The notes below the pieces were generated by a model. That model was not told the DNA's origin and ran no database searches. It worked only from the letters and a program-made list of their open reading frames with translations. DNA of 64,000 nt from assembly GCA_003255065.1 (NCBI GenBank), contig QAOA01000112.1, forward strand, positions 720,695 through 784,694. The letters are read 5' to 3'. The position numbers were made by a program, and so were the translations under genes. Shown here one piece after another: positions 1 through 12,055 of the stretch (the stretch's first letter is position 1; each line of letters starts with the position of its first letter). Source of the stretch: Cercis canadensis (Eukaryota > Streptophyta > Magnoliopsida > Fabales > Fabaceae).

Positions 1-5
1 AAAAA

Positions 6-51
<46 letters not shown>

Positions 52-873
52 TAGTTTTTATTTTTTTAAAATATAATATTAAAATAAATAAATTTAAAAA
101 TGTAATAAATATATAAAAAAAATTATAAAAATATAATATTTGAGTCAAAATACCCAAATTACAATACATCTATCTTTTCTAAAAAATCAAATAATATTAC
201 GTAATCAGTGACGTAGTTAGAAATGAATTATTTTTGTGACTTTGTGGATCCCTTGTTCTCTAGAGAAATGAGTCGTTAGTACTGTTGTGGGTCAGATATG
301 TGGCCCCATCATAATTCACAAGCCGATGACCCAAAATGTCCTCGTACAATTTTTATTTCGAGCCATATAGTATTTTTTTTTTGTGAGAATAATATTATTC
401 TTTTTAATACATGATAACTCATAATTTATCCGCATGATATTATTAGTGGGTCAAATACGATAAAAAAAATTGATGACATACTCTTGTATAACTTTCACTT
501 ACTTGAATCAAATATAAACTCCTTCAATATATAATGTCAATTATTTCAAACGTAACAAAGGTACAGTGTAACTAAAGTCGATTTTTCTCTTCTTTTTGTC
601 CTTTTCATTTTTTACCGAGTAAATCTTCAAAAGGTTCATGATAAGTAGAGCACATCCCATATCCGCAAACTGGCGACAGAGATTGTCACGAGGGCATCTG
701 TTTCTCGATGTTTGGCATTCAGTTATTGGAGAATTACGTAAGCCCAAACGTCAAGCGCAATAATTAATATAATCCAAAGCACCGTATGCCACATGTCTTT
801 ATAACTCAAAGCATGGTCACCACTAACTACAGCTCCGAACTCCTCTCAGAATCTCTTGGTATCTATCACAACC
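1..873. other. 5' flank of the first P450, no gene seen
   Basis: AT-rich intergenic DNA. It opens with an A run and a (TA)n microsatellite at about 15-48. I see no coding exon. A weak TATA-like stretch (ctttataac, about 797-805) lies some 70 bases before the P450 start codon and could be its core promoter. Confidence 0.6.
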
Positions 874-3450
874 ATGACCACCATCTTCTATTATCTTATC
901 CCTTCTCTTATTTTTCTTGTTACTTTTAAGCTCCTCTTCAAGAGAAGAAGATTCAAAAACCTCCCACCGGGCCCACTATCTCTTCCCATAATTGGCAACC
1001 TCCACCAACTCAAACATCCACTCCACCGCACCTTTCACCGCCTCTCACAAAACTATGGCCAAATATTTTCTCTCTGGTTCGGGAACCGTCTTGTGGTTGT
1101 GGTTTCATCCCCATCCGCAGTCCACGAATGCTTCAGCAAGAACGACATCGTACTGGCTAACCGTCCTCGCTTTATTACTGGCAAGTACATCGGCTACAAC
1201 TACACCACCTTAGTGATATCCCCTTACGGCGATCACTGGCGCAACCTCCGCCGTATAGCCACGCTTGAAGTTTTCTCAACGCACCGTCTCAACTCCTTCT
1301 TGGGTATTCGAAGGGACGAGATCAAGATTTTAATAAAAAAGCTGGCTCAGGACTCGTACGAGGACTTTGCCAAGGTGGAGCTCAAATCCAAGCTTTCGGA
1401 GATGACGTTTAACACTATAATGAGAATGGTTTCAGGAAAAAGATACTATGGCGATGATTGTGACGTGTCGGACGTCGAAGAGGCAAGGGAGTTTAGAGAA
1501 ATGATAAAAGAGTTGTCCTCCGTAGGAGGCGCAAACAACCCTAGTGATTTCTTGGCTATACTTAGGTGGTTTGATTTTGATGACTTGAAGAAGAAACTTC
1601 AAAAGCTTAGTAAGAGAACCGATGCGTTCTTGCAAGGACTCATTGATGAGCATCGAAATGTGAAGGAAAGTGCAAATACCATGATAGACCATCTTCTCAC
1701 TCTACAAGAATCGCAGCCTGACTACTATACGGATCAAATCATCAAAGGGCTTATTCTGGTGAGTGCTGCTACTTTTTGCTATATTGTTATTTGTGAGCAT
1801 GACAATGAATTTGCATGCGACCTTTCTTGACTTTCTTCTGCCTCGTGTTCAAGATTACAGTGGGCTCAAATGATAAAATAAGTTAAAAATGAAAAAGAGT
1901 TGGGATGAGTCACGCCGTGGACTGACTTAGGTTACCATAATTGTCTTTTGCTCATCATAAGGGGTACTTTGATACGAATCCGACCAAAACAAAAAAGGTT
2001 CATTCTAAGTTTGGTTAAATTTAAATTTAATTTAATTTAATTTAATTCAAATATTATATATAATGCGTGTACATGTCAAAAGAAACTTGTATTAGTAATT
2101 GTGGAAAAACATTACTCTAAAAAATATATAAAAACTGATTTGGTGGTCACACGTGTTTATAATTCCAAATTTTTTTTAGTGCACTTCATCAAATCGAATA
2201 TTTCTTAATATATTATGAACTATTCACTCATCTAATTATTCGTCTGAGATAAACTTAAATGATTAAAACATTTTTTTTTTCAAAAAAGGAATAAGACGTT
2301 TACACATATATAATTCGCGCATATAGCTTTTAGTTAGAAAGTAGTTAGAGCTAAGTACTTATCCAGAAGGTGGAAATTTGTTTGAGTTATTAGGTAGTTG
2401 AGTGACTTTATATGCTAAAAGGTTAAGTAGGAAACTTTTTATTTGGCACCAATCATAATTGATAGAGAAAGAAAGATACTCTTAGGACAAACACTAACAA
2501 ATTTCAGAAAATGGTTAGGACATTTACACATTAAGAATATCATGATTCATGCATTTACCTTTTCGTTAGATAGTAGCTAGAGTTAGGTACTTATCTAGAG
2601 GGTGAAAATTTGTTTGAGTTATTAGGTAGTTGATTGATTTTATATACTAAAAGGGTAAATATAAAACTTTTTATTTAGCACCAATCACAATAGATAGAGA
2701 AAGAGAGATACTCTCACGACAAACACTTAAAAATTTCTCGTTGGAGAATACCAACTAAACCAAACAAGTAGCTAATTTTATATTATAAAAAAGGATGATT
2801 CCTTCTTTGATATTGACTTCATTTGATTTTTATAGGTTATGCTCCTAGCTGGAACAGACACTTCCGCTGTGACTTTAGAGTGGGCAATGTCCAGTTTATT
2901 GAACCATCCAGAGGTGTTGAAGAAGGCAAGGGATGAGTTGGACACTCACATAGGACAAGACCGCTTAGTAGACGAGCCCGACGTTTCGAAACTTCCCTAC
3001 CTTCAAAGTATTATCTCAGAAACGCTTCGTTTGCAGCTTGCAGCTCCATTGCTAGTACCCCATTTGTCTTCAGATGACTGCACCATTGAAGGATACAATA
3101 TCCCCAGAGACACTATTGTGTTGGTGAATGCTTGGGCCATTCATAGAGATCCTCAATTGTGGAGTGAGCCCACGAGTTTTAAACCCGAGAGGTTCAAGAA
3201 AGAAGGAGAGGCAAACAAACTGATTACATTTGGATTGGGAAGAAGGGCGTGTCCTGGAGCAGGCTTGGCTCAGCGCACAGTAGGCTTGACTTTAGGCTTA
3301 TTGATTCAGTGTTTTGATTGGGAACGAGTGACTGAGGAAGAAATTGATATGACAGAAGGAAAAGGTATTACCATGCCAAAAGTAATTCCATTAGAGGTCA
3401 TGTGCAAAGCACGTCCAATCATCAGCAAGGTTCTTTCTGAGAGCTGCTGA
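874..3450 (+). CDS. CYP81-type cytochrome P450, intact, two exons
   Basis: Microsomal haem monooxygenase. Exon 1 is 874-1758 and exon 2 is 2836-3450, giving 499 residues, the usual P450 length. The only intron (1759-2835, gtgagt...tatag, phase 0) sits just before the I-helix, the usual CYP81 position. Visible in order: N-terminal membrane anchor (about residues 3-22), the hinge KNLPPGP, I-helix AGTDTS (300-305), ExxR as ETLR (357-360), FKPERF, and the haem loop [10 protein letters not shown] with Cys434. The start is the ATG at 874; an upstream in-frame TTG at 856 is not a plausible start. The family is best known for hydroxylating isoflavonoids, lignans and indole glucosinolates; the substrate here cannot be read from sequence. 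It is the intact member of a tandem pair with the pseudogene at 5091. Confidence 0.93.
2333..2738 (+). repeat. Direct repeat inside the P450 intron
   Basis: Two diverged copies of a segment of about 173 bp lie at about 2333-2506 and 2566-2738, both containing tttgagttattaggtagt and agatagag-type stretches in the same order. They account for much of why this intron is 1077 bp while that of the neighbouring paralogue is 93 bp. No terminal inverted repeats or coding content seen. Confidence 0.75.
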
Positions 3451-5090
3451 AGGTGAAATGCATGTATTCCGTGAATATTACTTCCACGCCTCTACCACTA
3501 TAGTAGAGATGGGAGTAATACTACTGGATATAAAGATTTCACCTGTTTGGAGAAGGCATCCAAATGAATTGATTAGCCACCTTTTAGTAATTAAAGTTCA
3601 ATAAGGTTCTGTGAAATAAATAGTACAATTTCATATTTTGTGCACTTGCACAAACACGTATCATTTATGCTAAAATAACAGCATAGATCAACCATGTACA
3701 ATTTTTATTTGCATCAATGCGTCATCTTCATTTTCCCCTATTTTTTTCTTGCAATTGGTATTGTTTATTGCTGTGAAACTAAATATTATGTTATAGATTT
3801 CTTTTTGGTTCTGATTTTTATTTTAAATTTAAATTAGTGGTGGTAAACTGTTATACCGCATCATGCGATTTGGGATGCAAATAAAGAGCTGCTAAGTCTG
3901 TCCCCTTATGGAATAATATCTTTAATGAAGCTCTAATCAATCAAATAAATTTTTTTATAATAGTTCAGTTGGTAAATTGAGCTCAAACTCTTTTGGAAGC
4001 ACTAATGCTAAGGTATGTTGAAGCCTGAACATGAATTAGTCTTGCCAAGAACTAATTTAACCAAAAAACTTAAGTTTTTAGATAAAGGCCCAAAAATGAT
4101 TTCATATTTAACATGTCCCCACTCTCAAAAGTTCTTTGGGTTTAAAACGTGGACAAAACACATGTCCACTTATATCACGTGTTGAAATTTCAATTTAGTT
4201 GAAAAGAGAAGGATTTAATCTTTTGACTGTTTGGTCAAAGAGGCTATGATACTATGTCATGAACCAAATTTCTTTTCCAAAAGCTTAAGCTTTTAAATAA
4301 AGGCTCATGAATGATTTTATATCTAACAAGTCTCACATGAAGGACTATCTTGTGGAAAATAAAATAAAAAATCTGATAATCATAAAAATTAAAATTTTTT
4401 TATCTCAAAATTGGGTTATACTTAAGCAATTAGATATGGTTAGTTTAGTGGTAAGGATTTGAATAGTTTATAAGAGGTTAGAAGTTCAAATCTTCTCATG
4501 CTCTTTTGTTAAAAAAAAAAAAATAGTTTATTAGTAAAATCCCAGTCAAAAATTTAGCTTTAGCCAATAATCTAATTTAGAATAATAATTGGAATTACTG
4601 TGTCAAGTATTTTTCTAATTTAATTCCTAGAAAAACTGATAATTTTACAAAGAATTACTATTTATTATCGATCTTAAGATATAGTATATGCTAAGTATAA
4701 AGTGAATGTGACCTATGCATAATTGCATATGTACGTGCTAAGTGACGTCTTTGGTGTGCTATTAAGAGGACAAGCTTAGTGCTCATTATGGAAAAGGTAA
4801 AATGCTATATGATATAATCATATAGTTCACATGGTAATCGATATATTGCTGGCTTTTCGAATCCAATTACAACAAATGCATAAATTCTGCCAAGTCCAAG
4901 TTCAGTTCAAGATGATCACGTAACCCATAGGCATAGGCAAGTTTTTTCAGAATAATCGCTTCTGACCAGTATACATTGGTCTATAGCGTTGAGAAAGTCC
5001 TTGGTTGAAAGATATATTGTATCTAAACCTTATATATATACCCATTTTCTTATGGCTTCATGGTCATAATTAACGACCAGTGTCAGCTAC
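3451..5090. other. Intergenic region between the CYP81 copies
   Basis: No gene seen. It holds a direct repeat of about 60 bp (about 4070-4125 and 4280-4340, both with taaataaaggc-like and aatgatttt/catatttaac-like text) and a tRNA-like SINE (listed separately). A TATA run (tatatata, about 5031-5039) precedes the pseudogene start by about 50 bases. Confidence 0.6.
4434..4523 (+). mobile_element. Probable tRNA-derived SINE
   Basis: The segment reads like a degenerate tRNA gene. A box-A-like stretch (ttagtttagtggtaagg, about 4439-4455) is followed about 30 bases later by a box-B-like stretch (agaagttcaaatcttc), then a short tail and a run of 13 A at 4510-4522. Internal Pol III boxes followed by poly-A are the hallmark of a SINE. 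I could not find a clear target-site duplication, and the cloverleaf cannot be fully folded, so it is not a functional tRNA gene. Confidence 0.5.
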
Positions 5091-6670
5091 ATGGAAGATA
5101 CTTTTATTCTTTACGCTGTTCTTTCTCTTCTTGTTCTTCTCGCTTTGAAGCTCGTCTTTCAAACAAGAACAAGATTCAAAAACCTCCCACCAAGCCCACG
5201 TTCTATTCCAATACTCGGCAACCTCCACCAACTAAAACAACCACTCCACCACACCTTGCACCGCTTCTCACAAGATTACGGCCCCATATTCTCTCTCGAA
5301 CTTGGGTCCCGTCTAGCTGTTGTCGTTTCATCCCCATCCGCCGTTGAAGAATGTTTCACCAAAAACGACATCATCTTGGCGAACCGCCCTCGCTTACTAA
5401 AAACTAAGCACTTAGGTTACGACCACACCATTCTGACATCATCATCCTACGGTGACCATTGGCGCAACCTACGTCGTATCAGCTCACTGGAGATCCTCTC
5501 AACTCTTTCTTGGGTATCAGTAAGGACGAGAACAAGAGGCTGCTACGCAAGCTGTCTCAGCACTCACACAAAAACTTCACAAAGGTGGAGCTCAGGTCCA
5601 TGTTTTCAGAGCTGACTTTTAACACTATAATGAGAATGGTTTCAGGTAAACGCTATTACGGCGAGGATTGTGATGTGACGGACATGGAAGAGGGTAAACA
5701 GTTTAGAGATCTCATAAAAGAAATGGTAGCGTCCGGGGTGGGATCCACCCTTGGGGATTTCGTGCCTATACTTAGGTGGATGGATTATAATGGTGCAGAG
5801 AAGAATTTTCGAAGAATTGGGAAGAAGGCTGATATGTTCTTCCAAGGACTCATCGATGAGCACCGCAACAAGAAAAAAGGGTTGGAAAATACATATACCT
5901 TGATAGAACATCTACTGTCCTCTCAAGCGTCTCAGCCAGAGTATTACACTGATCAAATAATCAAAGGCCTATGGTTAGTGTCAAAACAAAATTACAAATT
6001 GTAGTACAAAAAAGATAGCGCAGTACTTGAATTTGCTTATAATTATACACTACTCTTTCTTGTTTCGTAGGTTTTGATAATTGCTGGAACGGACACTTCA
6101 GCTGTGACATTAGAGTGGGCGATGTCCAATCTTTTAAACAATCCAGAGGTATTGAAAAAAGCGAGGGTAGAGTTGGATGCTCACGTTGGACAAGAGAGGT
6201 TGATAGAAGAAGTGGATGTTAACAAATTAAAATACCTTGATAACATAATCTCCGAGACACTGCGATTGAATCCACCTGCGCCATTGCTAGTGCCCCATTT
6301 ATCATAGGGGGTTATGCTGTGCCACGTGACACAATGGTATTGGTGAATGCATGGGCCATTCATAGAGACCCTGAGTTGTGGACTGACCCAACAAGCTTTA
6401 AGCCCGATAGGTTTGAGAATTGCGCAGGCCACGTACATAAGCTGATCCCTTTTGGGTTGGGAAGGAGGGCCTGTCCTGGAGCAGGTCTGGCCCAACGAAC
6501 AGTGGGTTTGACCTTGGGTTCTCTGATTCAATGCTTTGACTGGAACAGGGTAACCGACGAAGAAATTGACATGACCGAAGGAAGGGGGAACCATAATGCC
6601 CAAGGCCATTCCGTTGGAGGCCGAGTGCAGAGCGCGTCCAATCATTAGCAAGATTCTGTCTCAGCCGTAG
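5091..6670 (+). pseudogene. CYP81-type P450 pseudogene
   Basis: Tandem copy of the P450 at 874, with the same exon structure: exon 1 from 5091, intron 5978-6070 (weak donor tta|gtgtca), exon 2 from 6071. Three frame breaks are visible against the intact copy: a 13-bp loss at 5497-5503, where two 7-bp repeats (tctcaac) have collapsed to one; a net 16-bp loss near 6305-6312 that also leaves an in-frame TAG; and a 1-bp gain in the g-rich run near 6586-6591 that shifts the C-terminus. The haem loop [12 protein letters not shown] and I-helix AGTDTS remain readable. The natural stop would be the TAG at 6668-6670. The clean short intron and TATA-like promoter suggest it died recently. A functional protein is very unlikely unless the breaks are assembly errors. 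Confidence 0.92.
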
Positions 6671-7424
6671 ATGATGATGTTTAAATCACATTGTTTTCCC
6701 TTTGGACAACCTCAGGGATTTCCAAGTCAAAATTATCTATATGTAGGTTTTACATAAATTTTATTCCTGGAAGTGTATTATCTTTTGGTTTGTTGATCTA
6801 AAATATGAGATATTAGATGAAAATCCTGGCCAGCAATATTGTTCTGCTTTTCCTCATTTGAGTATCTACGGAAGAAGGCAAAGCTCTTCTTTCCAACATT
6901 GGGCACATCTATTTGGTTTTTTCTTCTTTTCTTTTTTCATTTGGAGGGGATAAAAAAGAGGGAGTAACAAGACAGGAATTTACCACACTGCTGTTTAGGC
7001 AGACAAAAACAAGCTGAGAATTGAGATTCTTCAAGAGACATAGCGTATCAGGTTCACATTTGCATTCAACAAATTTGCTTCGAGTGGCAATAGGCAAATG
7101 CCAACACGCATTAGAGGAAGAGAGATACTTGCAGGCAGCATTAGAATTATCTAGATTCTTCAATGCAGAGTTACAAAAGAAAAGGCCGGGATTTTTCCAA
7201 CAGGTGGATGCACATCAGTAATCGGTTAGTTTATTAAATTAATATAATCACACCGTGGTGACAATGGATAAGAACAACGTAGACATCAGTGTTTTCTTTA
7301 TTCTTTACTCAAAAGCCAATTATTTATATCATACAAATGAAATTTCAAAGCTCCCACCAAACTCAAAAGCCAAAACACCAAATAGACATAAGCAATAAAA
7401 AATTTCTTAGATCTCCTCACAGAT
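6671..7424. other. Region between CYP81 pseudogene and MEE59-like gene
   Basis: Mostly 3' flank. A 66-codon open stretch at 7021-7221 (plus strand, opens with TTG, stop TAA) has codon-like composition and an amphipathic middle (GKCQHALEEERYLQAALEL). I do not recognise it; an in-frame TGA lies just upstream. It could be a gene relic or chance, so it is not called as a gene. Confidence 0.4.
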
Positions 7425-8276
7425 CTAAGAACTCTCGCTCCGATTTGGCTTTGATGAGATGAATACCTGTTACAACATAAGAAAACATACTGGCTATTAA
7501 TTAGAAAAAAACATTGACAACACTACTAAAATTTTCTGTCCTCGGATGCTTGAAAAGCAATACCTGATGTTCATCAATATTGGGAAGCCAGTCGTTTGTT
7601 GCCGGGTTGCTTTTATAGAATTCGAACTTGGTTTCACGGGCATCAACATGAATGTCATACCCACCTTCACCTCCTTCCCTGCACACCTTTATAAACCCAC
7701 TTCCTGTCTGTTCAATAAAAATTATACAAACACCCAAACCAAGAAGGGACAAGATATCAGATTTCATAAACTAAGAATTTAGAAATTTTAGGACAAAAAG
7801 ATTTAATGGCGATCCAGAAAAAAGATTCGTCACGAACCGTGTGATGCTGTTTGTCAATAGAGGTCAACTGTTTGTAGTATTGGGTCTCCACAAACTCATC
7901 TTGCACGTCTCTGGATGACTCAGCAGAAAGTATAGCCTGTGGAATCAACAAACTTTCTAATAAACAACAGCAAAGGAGATGAGACGGAGTGAGAAAAGAG
8001 ACATAGGTAATAAAACTGAAGATTACAATTACATACATGGGATTGGGATTGAAGAGATTGAAATTTGTCAAGCTCGGGAATGTTTTGGGCGTCGATGATG
8101 GAGTCAACTGGGTTTGGTGCGGAGGCGTCAGGTTCGCTTCTGTTGGGCTTGATGGGTCGCTTGGGGGCCAAGGAATCGAACTGAACTCTGATCTGATCAG
8201 CGATCCTCTGTTGTTCATCTGCATCCAAAACGTCGTCACTCCTGCTTGGCTTAGTCGCCTTCCACTGTCCCACCAT
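7425..8276 (-). CDS. MEE59-like small plant protein, four exons
   Basis: Read on the minus strand: exon 1 8276-8037, exon 2 7936-7838, exon 3 7707-7564, exon 4 7466-7425. All junctions are GT-AG and all phases are 0, giving 174 residues, almost exactly the length I recall for Arabidopsis MEE59 (At4g37300). The N-terminus MVGQWKATKPSRSDDVLDAD and the exon-3 segment GEGGYDIHVDARETKFEFYK are the recognisable parts; the protein ends NRSESS. No signal peptide, membrane segment or catalytic motif is visible. The name comes from a maternal-effect embryo-arrest screen; the molecular function is not established. Its position between CYP81 genes and, further on, PIP, MRG and HMA1 matches the Arabidopsis chromosome 4 order, which supports the identity. 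Confidence 0.85.
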
Positions 8277-9544
8277 TGTGTTCGAGCTTTTCTTCTTTAA
8301 AACGTCGCTCTCTTTTCCTTTTTCTCTCTATCAAACGATGAAACGAAACACAGAGAAATCGGCAACTACATATAACAAAGGGGAAAGTGGGACACAGAAG
8401 AAAGCGGGGGCAGAAAATGAAACAAGGGGCCGCTGGATTCTAGAAACCGCTTCGCCAGTTGACTGGTGTGCTTTTTTTTTGTTTTTGATGGGCTTGAATT
8501 GAGCTCCCACATCGGATCTCCAAATTGGGCCTTTGTATCTACTTGGGTGCTTGTGACTTTGTGTGGTTGAACCCTCTTGGCCCAGAAAATTCTACACACC
8601 TTTTTTTTTTCCTCCTAAAACAAATTATGAAACAATTGAAAAATGGTAATATTGAGTTCTTCCATACAGGCAAGTGTTTGAGTTCGACAAGTCTGTCCTA
8701 CCATCATTTTGTACTATCAAGATTGTTCGTGGCTTTAAGCCCAGGCCTTCTTTTTATCTATCGTTATGGTTTTTCACAATACATAATATTATTATCTAAA
8801 TTTAACAAAATTTACTTAAAATTTTTATATTACTCATATTCTCTACATCTCTACACCCAAGTATCTAAACATCATATTTAAGTGGTCATCATGCTTTCTC
8901 TGCATTCTTACTCACAAAAGGACTATACAAGTCAATTATGTGGACCATGATTTCTTTTTCGTACACTTACTGAATACATGTGTATTTGGAGTTTTTTTTC
9001 CTTTGTATCCTTTTAGTGACCATTGCTGATCAGTTTCATTGGTTGCTTTGTGGGTTATTGCCCTTTATTTAATTGCATAAGATGATGAATAATTACTCTA
9101 TTTAATTGTGATTTTTCTATAATTGGCTGTTCTACCTGACACAGTGGAGCCATGGCATACAATTGAAAGTTACTTGTGTTTCTGCAGGACCGTAGTGATA
9201 GCTACAACTCCCATTTTGGGCTGTACGTAAATTTCCAGATCGTGGAAATTATTTATTTACTCTCTATTTGAAGCCTCCGAATTCCATAGGCTTGTAGATG
9301 GAAATTTATAATTCTACACTGGCGTGCCCAGTTCATTAAAGACAAAGGTTTATTGACTTTAGTAGACTTTTGAATTTTCGTAAGGGCATATTTCTCAACT
9401 TCAAAGTTCAAACCAGACGAGTTGACCTTATCCTCGGAGTCTCTCCTATCTGTTCTCCATGTCCATTCAACTCCATCGTCCTTAGTTACAGAGATGCAAT
9501 AATTGGGTTGAAAATACAGTCTAAGCAGGGAGTATTACTTCTTC
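8277..9544. other. Divergent promoter region, MEE59-like and first kinase
   Basis: No coding exon seen. Shared 5' flank for the minus-strand MEE59-like gene and the plus-strand kinase. Text just before the kinase start (about 9480-9544) resembles that before the middle kinase (about 13685-13736), so the tandem duplication included upstream DNA. Confidence 0.5.
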
Positions 9545-12055
9545 ATGGGAACTCTTCAATTTCATGGAGTTCATATCTCTCTGTTTCCTCTTGTATTTCT
9601 TCTTCACTTGTCATCGCTTCAGTTCATTTCTGCCTACACTGTACCAGATAAGTATTTCATCAATTGTGGGTCAGATAGCAATCTTAATGACGCTGGCCGG
9701 GTTTTCGTTGGCGAATCTTCCCTTTCTTTCTCCTTTCCGAAGCATAGCAGCACTGAGAAGGACACTAATCAGTCGTCAGTGACATCTATCTATCAAACCG
9801 CAAGAATTTTTCAGCGCCAATTTTCCTATGAATTGAGTATCAGCAGTTCTGGTTATTATGCGGTACGCCTCCATTTCTCTGCTTTCTCCTCCTCCTCAAG
9901 TAATCTATCCACGGCTCTTTTCAATGTTTCAGTTCCCAACTTCTGGCTGTTGCATAATTTCAACGCCCCAAATTCCAGCAAATCTGCTTTAGTAGAAGAG
10001 TTCTTTTTAAGCATTGATACAAGCAAATTCAAAATAACCTTTTCACCTCTGGAATCATCTTTTGCTTTTGTGAATGCCATAGAACTCTTCATTCTCCCAA
10101 ATAATTTCATCCCAAATGAGATTGGACATGTTAGTGTTAGGGGAAAAAGAGATGATTACGTGGGCATGCTCTCTCGGGTGTTACAGAGGACTTATAGGAT
10201 CAACGTTGGAGATTCTGTTGTCAAACCAGACGGTGATTACTTGTGGAGAACCTGGGAATTGGATGATCCTTATCTCTATAATCGAGAGAAAGCAACGAAT
10301 AACAGATCCGGCAGTACACTTAACTACCTGGTAGAAGATGAATCTGGTGGCCCGAATGCTACCAAGTATATTGCCCCAGATAATGTCTACCTAACTGCCA
10401 AAGAGTCCAATTCCTTCAACTTAACCTGGGTTTTTCCTGTGGAAAAGAATGCTATTCATCTTCTCCGAGTTCACTTCTGTGACTTGGAGAGTATTTCGCT
10501 TAATCTCACATTCTTCAATCTGCTCATATACAAAAACTTTATCAGGATGATCAATTCATATGATGTATCTAACCAGTTGACAGTTCCTTTTTATTATGAT
10601 TTTGTGGTTGATACTGATGTCTCTGGACTCGTGAATATCACCATAGCACCTGATGCATCTGCCCCAACTCCAAATGCGTTTTTGAACGGGCTAGAAATAT
10701 TGCAAATTATTGACCCATCAGATTCTGTTCCTGGGTACAAAACCGAGGGCAAGCAGAACAATCTTGCTGTAGTGTTAGGCTCAGCTATTGGAGCTTCAGT
10801 CCTAATTTGTATTGTGGTCGTTGGGTTCTTGATTTGGCGTCTGAAATTCAGGAAATCAGAGGAAAAGGATGCTGAGAATTCGGACTGGGGGCCACTGCCA
10901 GTTATTGGAGGTGGGAGTTCTCACAGCAGATTGACTGAGGTAACCATCCAAGGTTCCCCTCTCCCTAACATGAATCTTGGGCTGAAAATCTCTTTCCTTG
11001 AGCTTCAACATGCAACCAATAACTTTGATACAAAAAGGATAATTGGGAAGGGTGGCTTTGGCAACGTCTACAAGGGAGTTCTCAAGAATGGCATCAGAGT
11101 GGCTGTGAAAAGAAGTGAACCTGGGTCAACACAAGGCCCTACAGAATTCCAAACAGAGATTATGGTTTTGTCCAAAATTCGCCATCGCCATCTTGTTTCC
11201 CTTATTGGGTATTGTGACGAGAGGTCTGAGATGATACTGGTTTATGAATACATGGAAAAAGGGACACTCAGAGATCATCTATACAATTCAAAATTGCCAA
11301 GCTTGCCTTGGAAGCAGAGGCTTGAAATTTGCATTGGTGCTGCGAGAGGTCTTCATTACCTTCACAAAGGATCAAAAGGGGGAATCATCCATCGTGATGT
11401 TAAGTCCACTAATATACTGCTTGACGAAAACCATGTTGCTAAAGTTGCTGACTTTGGGCTTTCAAGAACAGGTCCTCTCGATCAACAACCATATGTCAGC
11501 ACAGGTGTTAAAGGCACTTTTGGGTATCTTGATCCTGAGTATTTTAGGAGCCAACAATTAACAGAAAAATCTGATGTTTACTCATTTGGGGTAGTTCTTC
11601 TGGAAGTGTTATGTGCAAGACCAGCCATTGATCCGAACCTTCGAAGGGAGCAAGTGAACTTGGCAGAGTGGGGAATCCTTTGCAAGAACAAAGGAATGCT
11701 TGAAGAGATTATAGATCCTTCCATCAAGGGGCAAATAGATATAAACTCACTGAGAAAATTTGGTGAGACAGTAGAGAAATGTTTACAAGAAGATGGTTCT
11801 GATAGGCCTAGCATGGGTGATGTACTATGGGACTTGGAATATGCATTGCAGCTTCAGCGAGGTGCAATACAGAGAGAGCCACACGAGGACAGCTCTAGTG
11901 GTGCTTCCCAATCACTTCAGTTGCTCAATGTTCGGCGTCTTCCTTCACTGTCCGCACTAAGTGAAGCGGATGACACTTCAATTGTGAGGGATGATGAAAC
12001 TGATAGTGGAGTGGATTTGATTTTCTCTCAGTTGAATATGGATGATGCCAGATAG
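9545..12055 (+). CDS. CrRLK1L malectin-like receptor kinase, copy 1, intact
   Basis: Single-exon plasma-membrane receptor kinase of 836 residues, typical for this class. Order: signal peptide (about 1-30), extracellular malectin-like region (about 32-390, with many N-glycosylation sequons), transmembrane helix (about 404-424), cytoplasmic Ser/Thr kinase (about 494-770). Kinase landmarks are present: [11 protein letters not shown] near residue 500, [13 protein letters not shown] near 615, [21 protein letters not shown] and DFG are intact, so it should be active. It resembles the Arabidopsis At2g23200-type branch more than FERONIA. Family members sense cell-wall state or RALF peptides; the ligand here is unknown. 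It is the first of three tandem copies and shares a run of about 70 identical bases in its kinase tail with copy 3. Confidence 0.93.
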   Translation: MGTLQFHGVHISLFPLVFLLHLSSLQFISAYTVPDKYFINCGSDSNLNDAGRVFVGESSLSFSFPKHSSTEKDTNQSSVTSIYQTARIFQRQFSYELSISSSGYYAVRLHFSAFSSSSSNLSTALFNVSVPNFWLLHNFNAPNSSKSALVEEFFLSIDTSKFKITFSPLESSFAFVNAIELFILPNNFIPNEIGHVSVRGKRDDYVGMLSRVLQRTYRINVGDSVVKPDGDYLWRTWELDDPYLYNREKATNNRSGSTLNYLVEDESGGPNATKYIAPDNVYLTAKESNSFNLTWVFPVEKNAIHLLRVHFCDLESISLNLTFFNLLIYKNFIRMINSYDVSNQLTVPFYYDFVVDTDVSGLVNITIAPDASAPTPNAFLNGLEILQIIDPSDSVPGYKTEGKQNNLAVVLGSAIGASVLICIVVVGFLIWRLKFRKSEEKDAENSDWGPLPVIGGGSSHSRLTEVTIQGSPLPNMNLGLKISFLELQHATNNFDTKRIIGKGGFGNVYKGVLKNGIRVAVKRSEPGSTQGPTEFQTEIMVLSKIRHRHLVSLIGYCDERSEMILVYEYMEKGTLRDHLYNSKLPSLPWKQRLEICIGAARGLHYLHKGSKGGIIHRDVKSTNILLDENHVAKVADFGLSRTGPLDQQPYVSTGVKGTFGYLDPEYFRSQQLTEKSDVYSFGVVLLEVLCARPAIDPNLRREQVNLAEWGILCKNKGMLEEIIDPSIKGQIDINSLRKFGETVEKCLQEDGSDRPSMGDVLWDLEYALQLQRGAIQREPHEDSSSGASQSLQLLNVRRLPSLSALSEADDTSIVRDDETDSGVDLIFSQLNMDDAR

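Noticed and set aside
4434..4523. A functional tRNA gene
   Set aside because: The boxes are degenerate, no acceptor stem pairs, and a poly-A tail follows. A SINE explains it better.
7021..7221. A 66-codon plus-strand gene
   Set aside because: No ATG start, an in-frame stop just upstream, no recognised family. Noted only as an unexplained open stretch.
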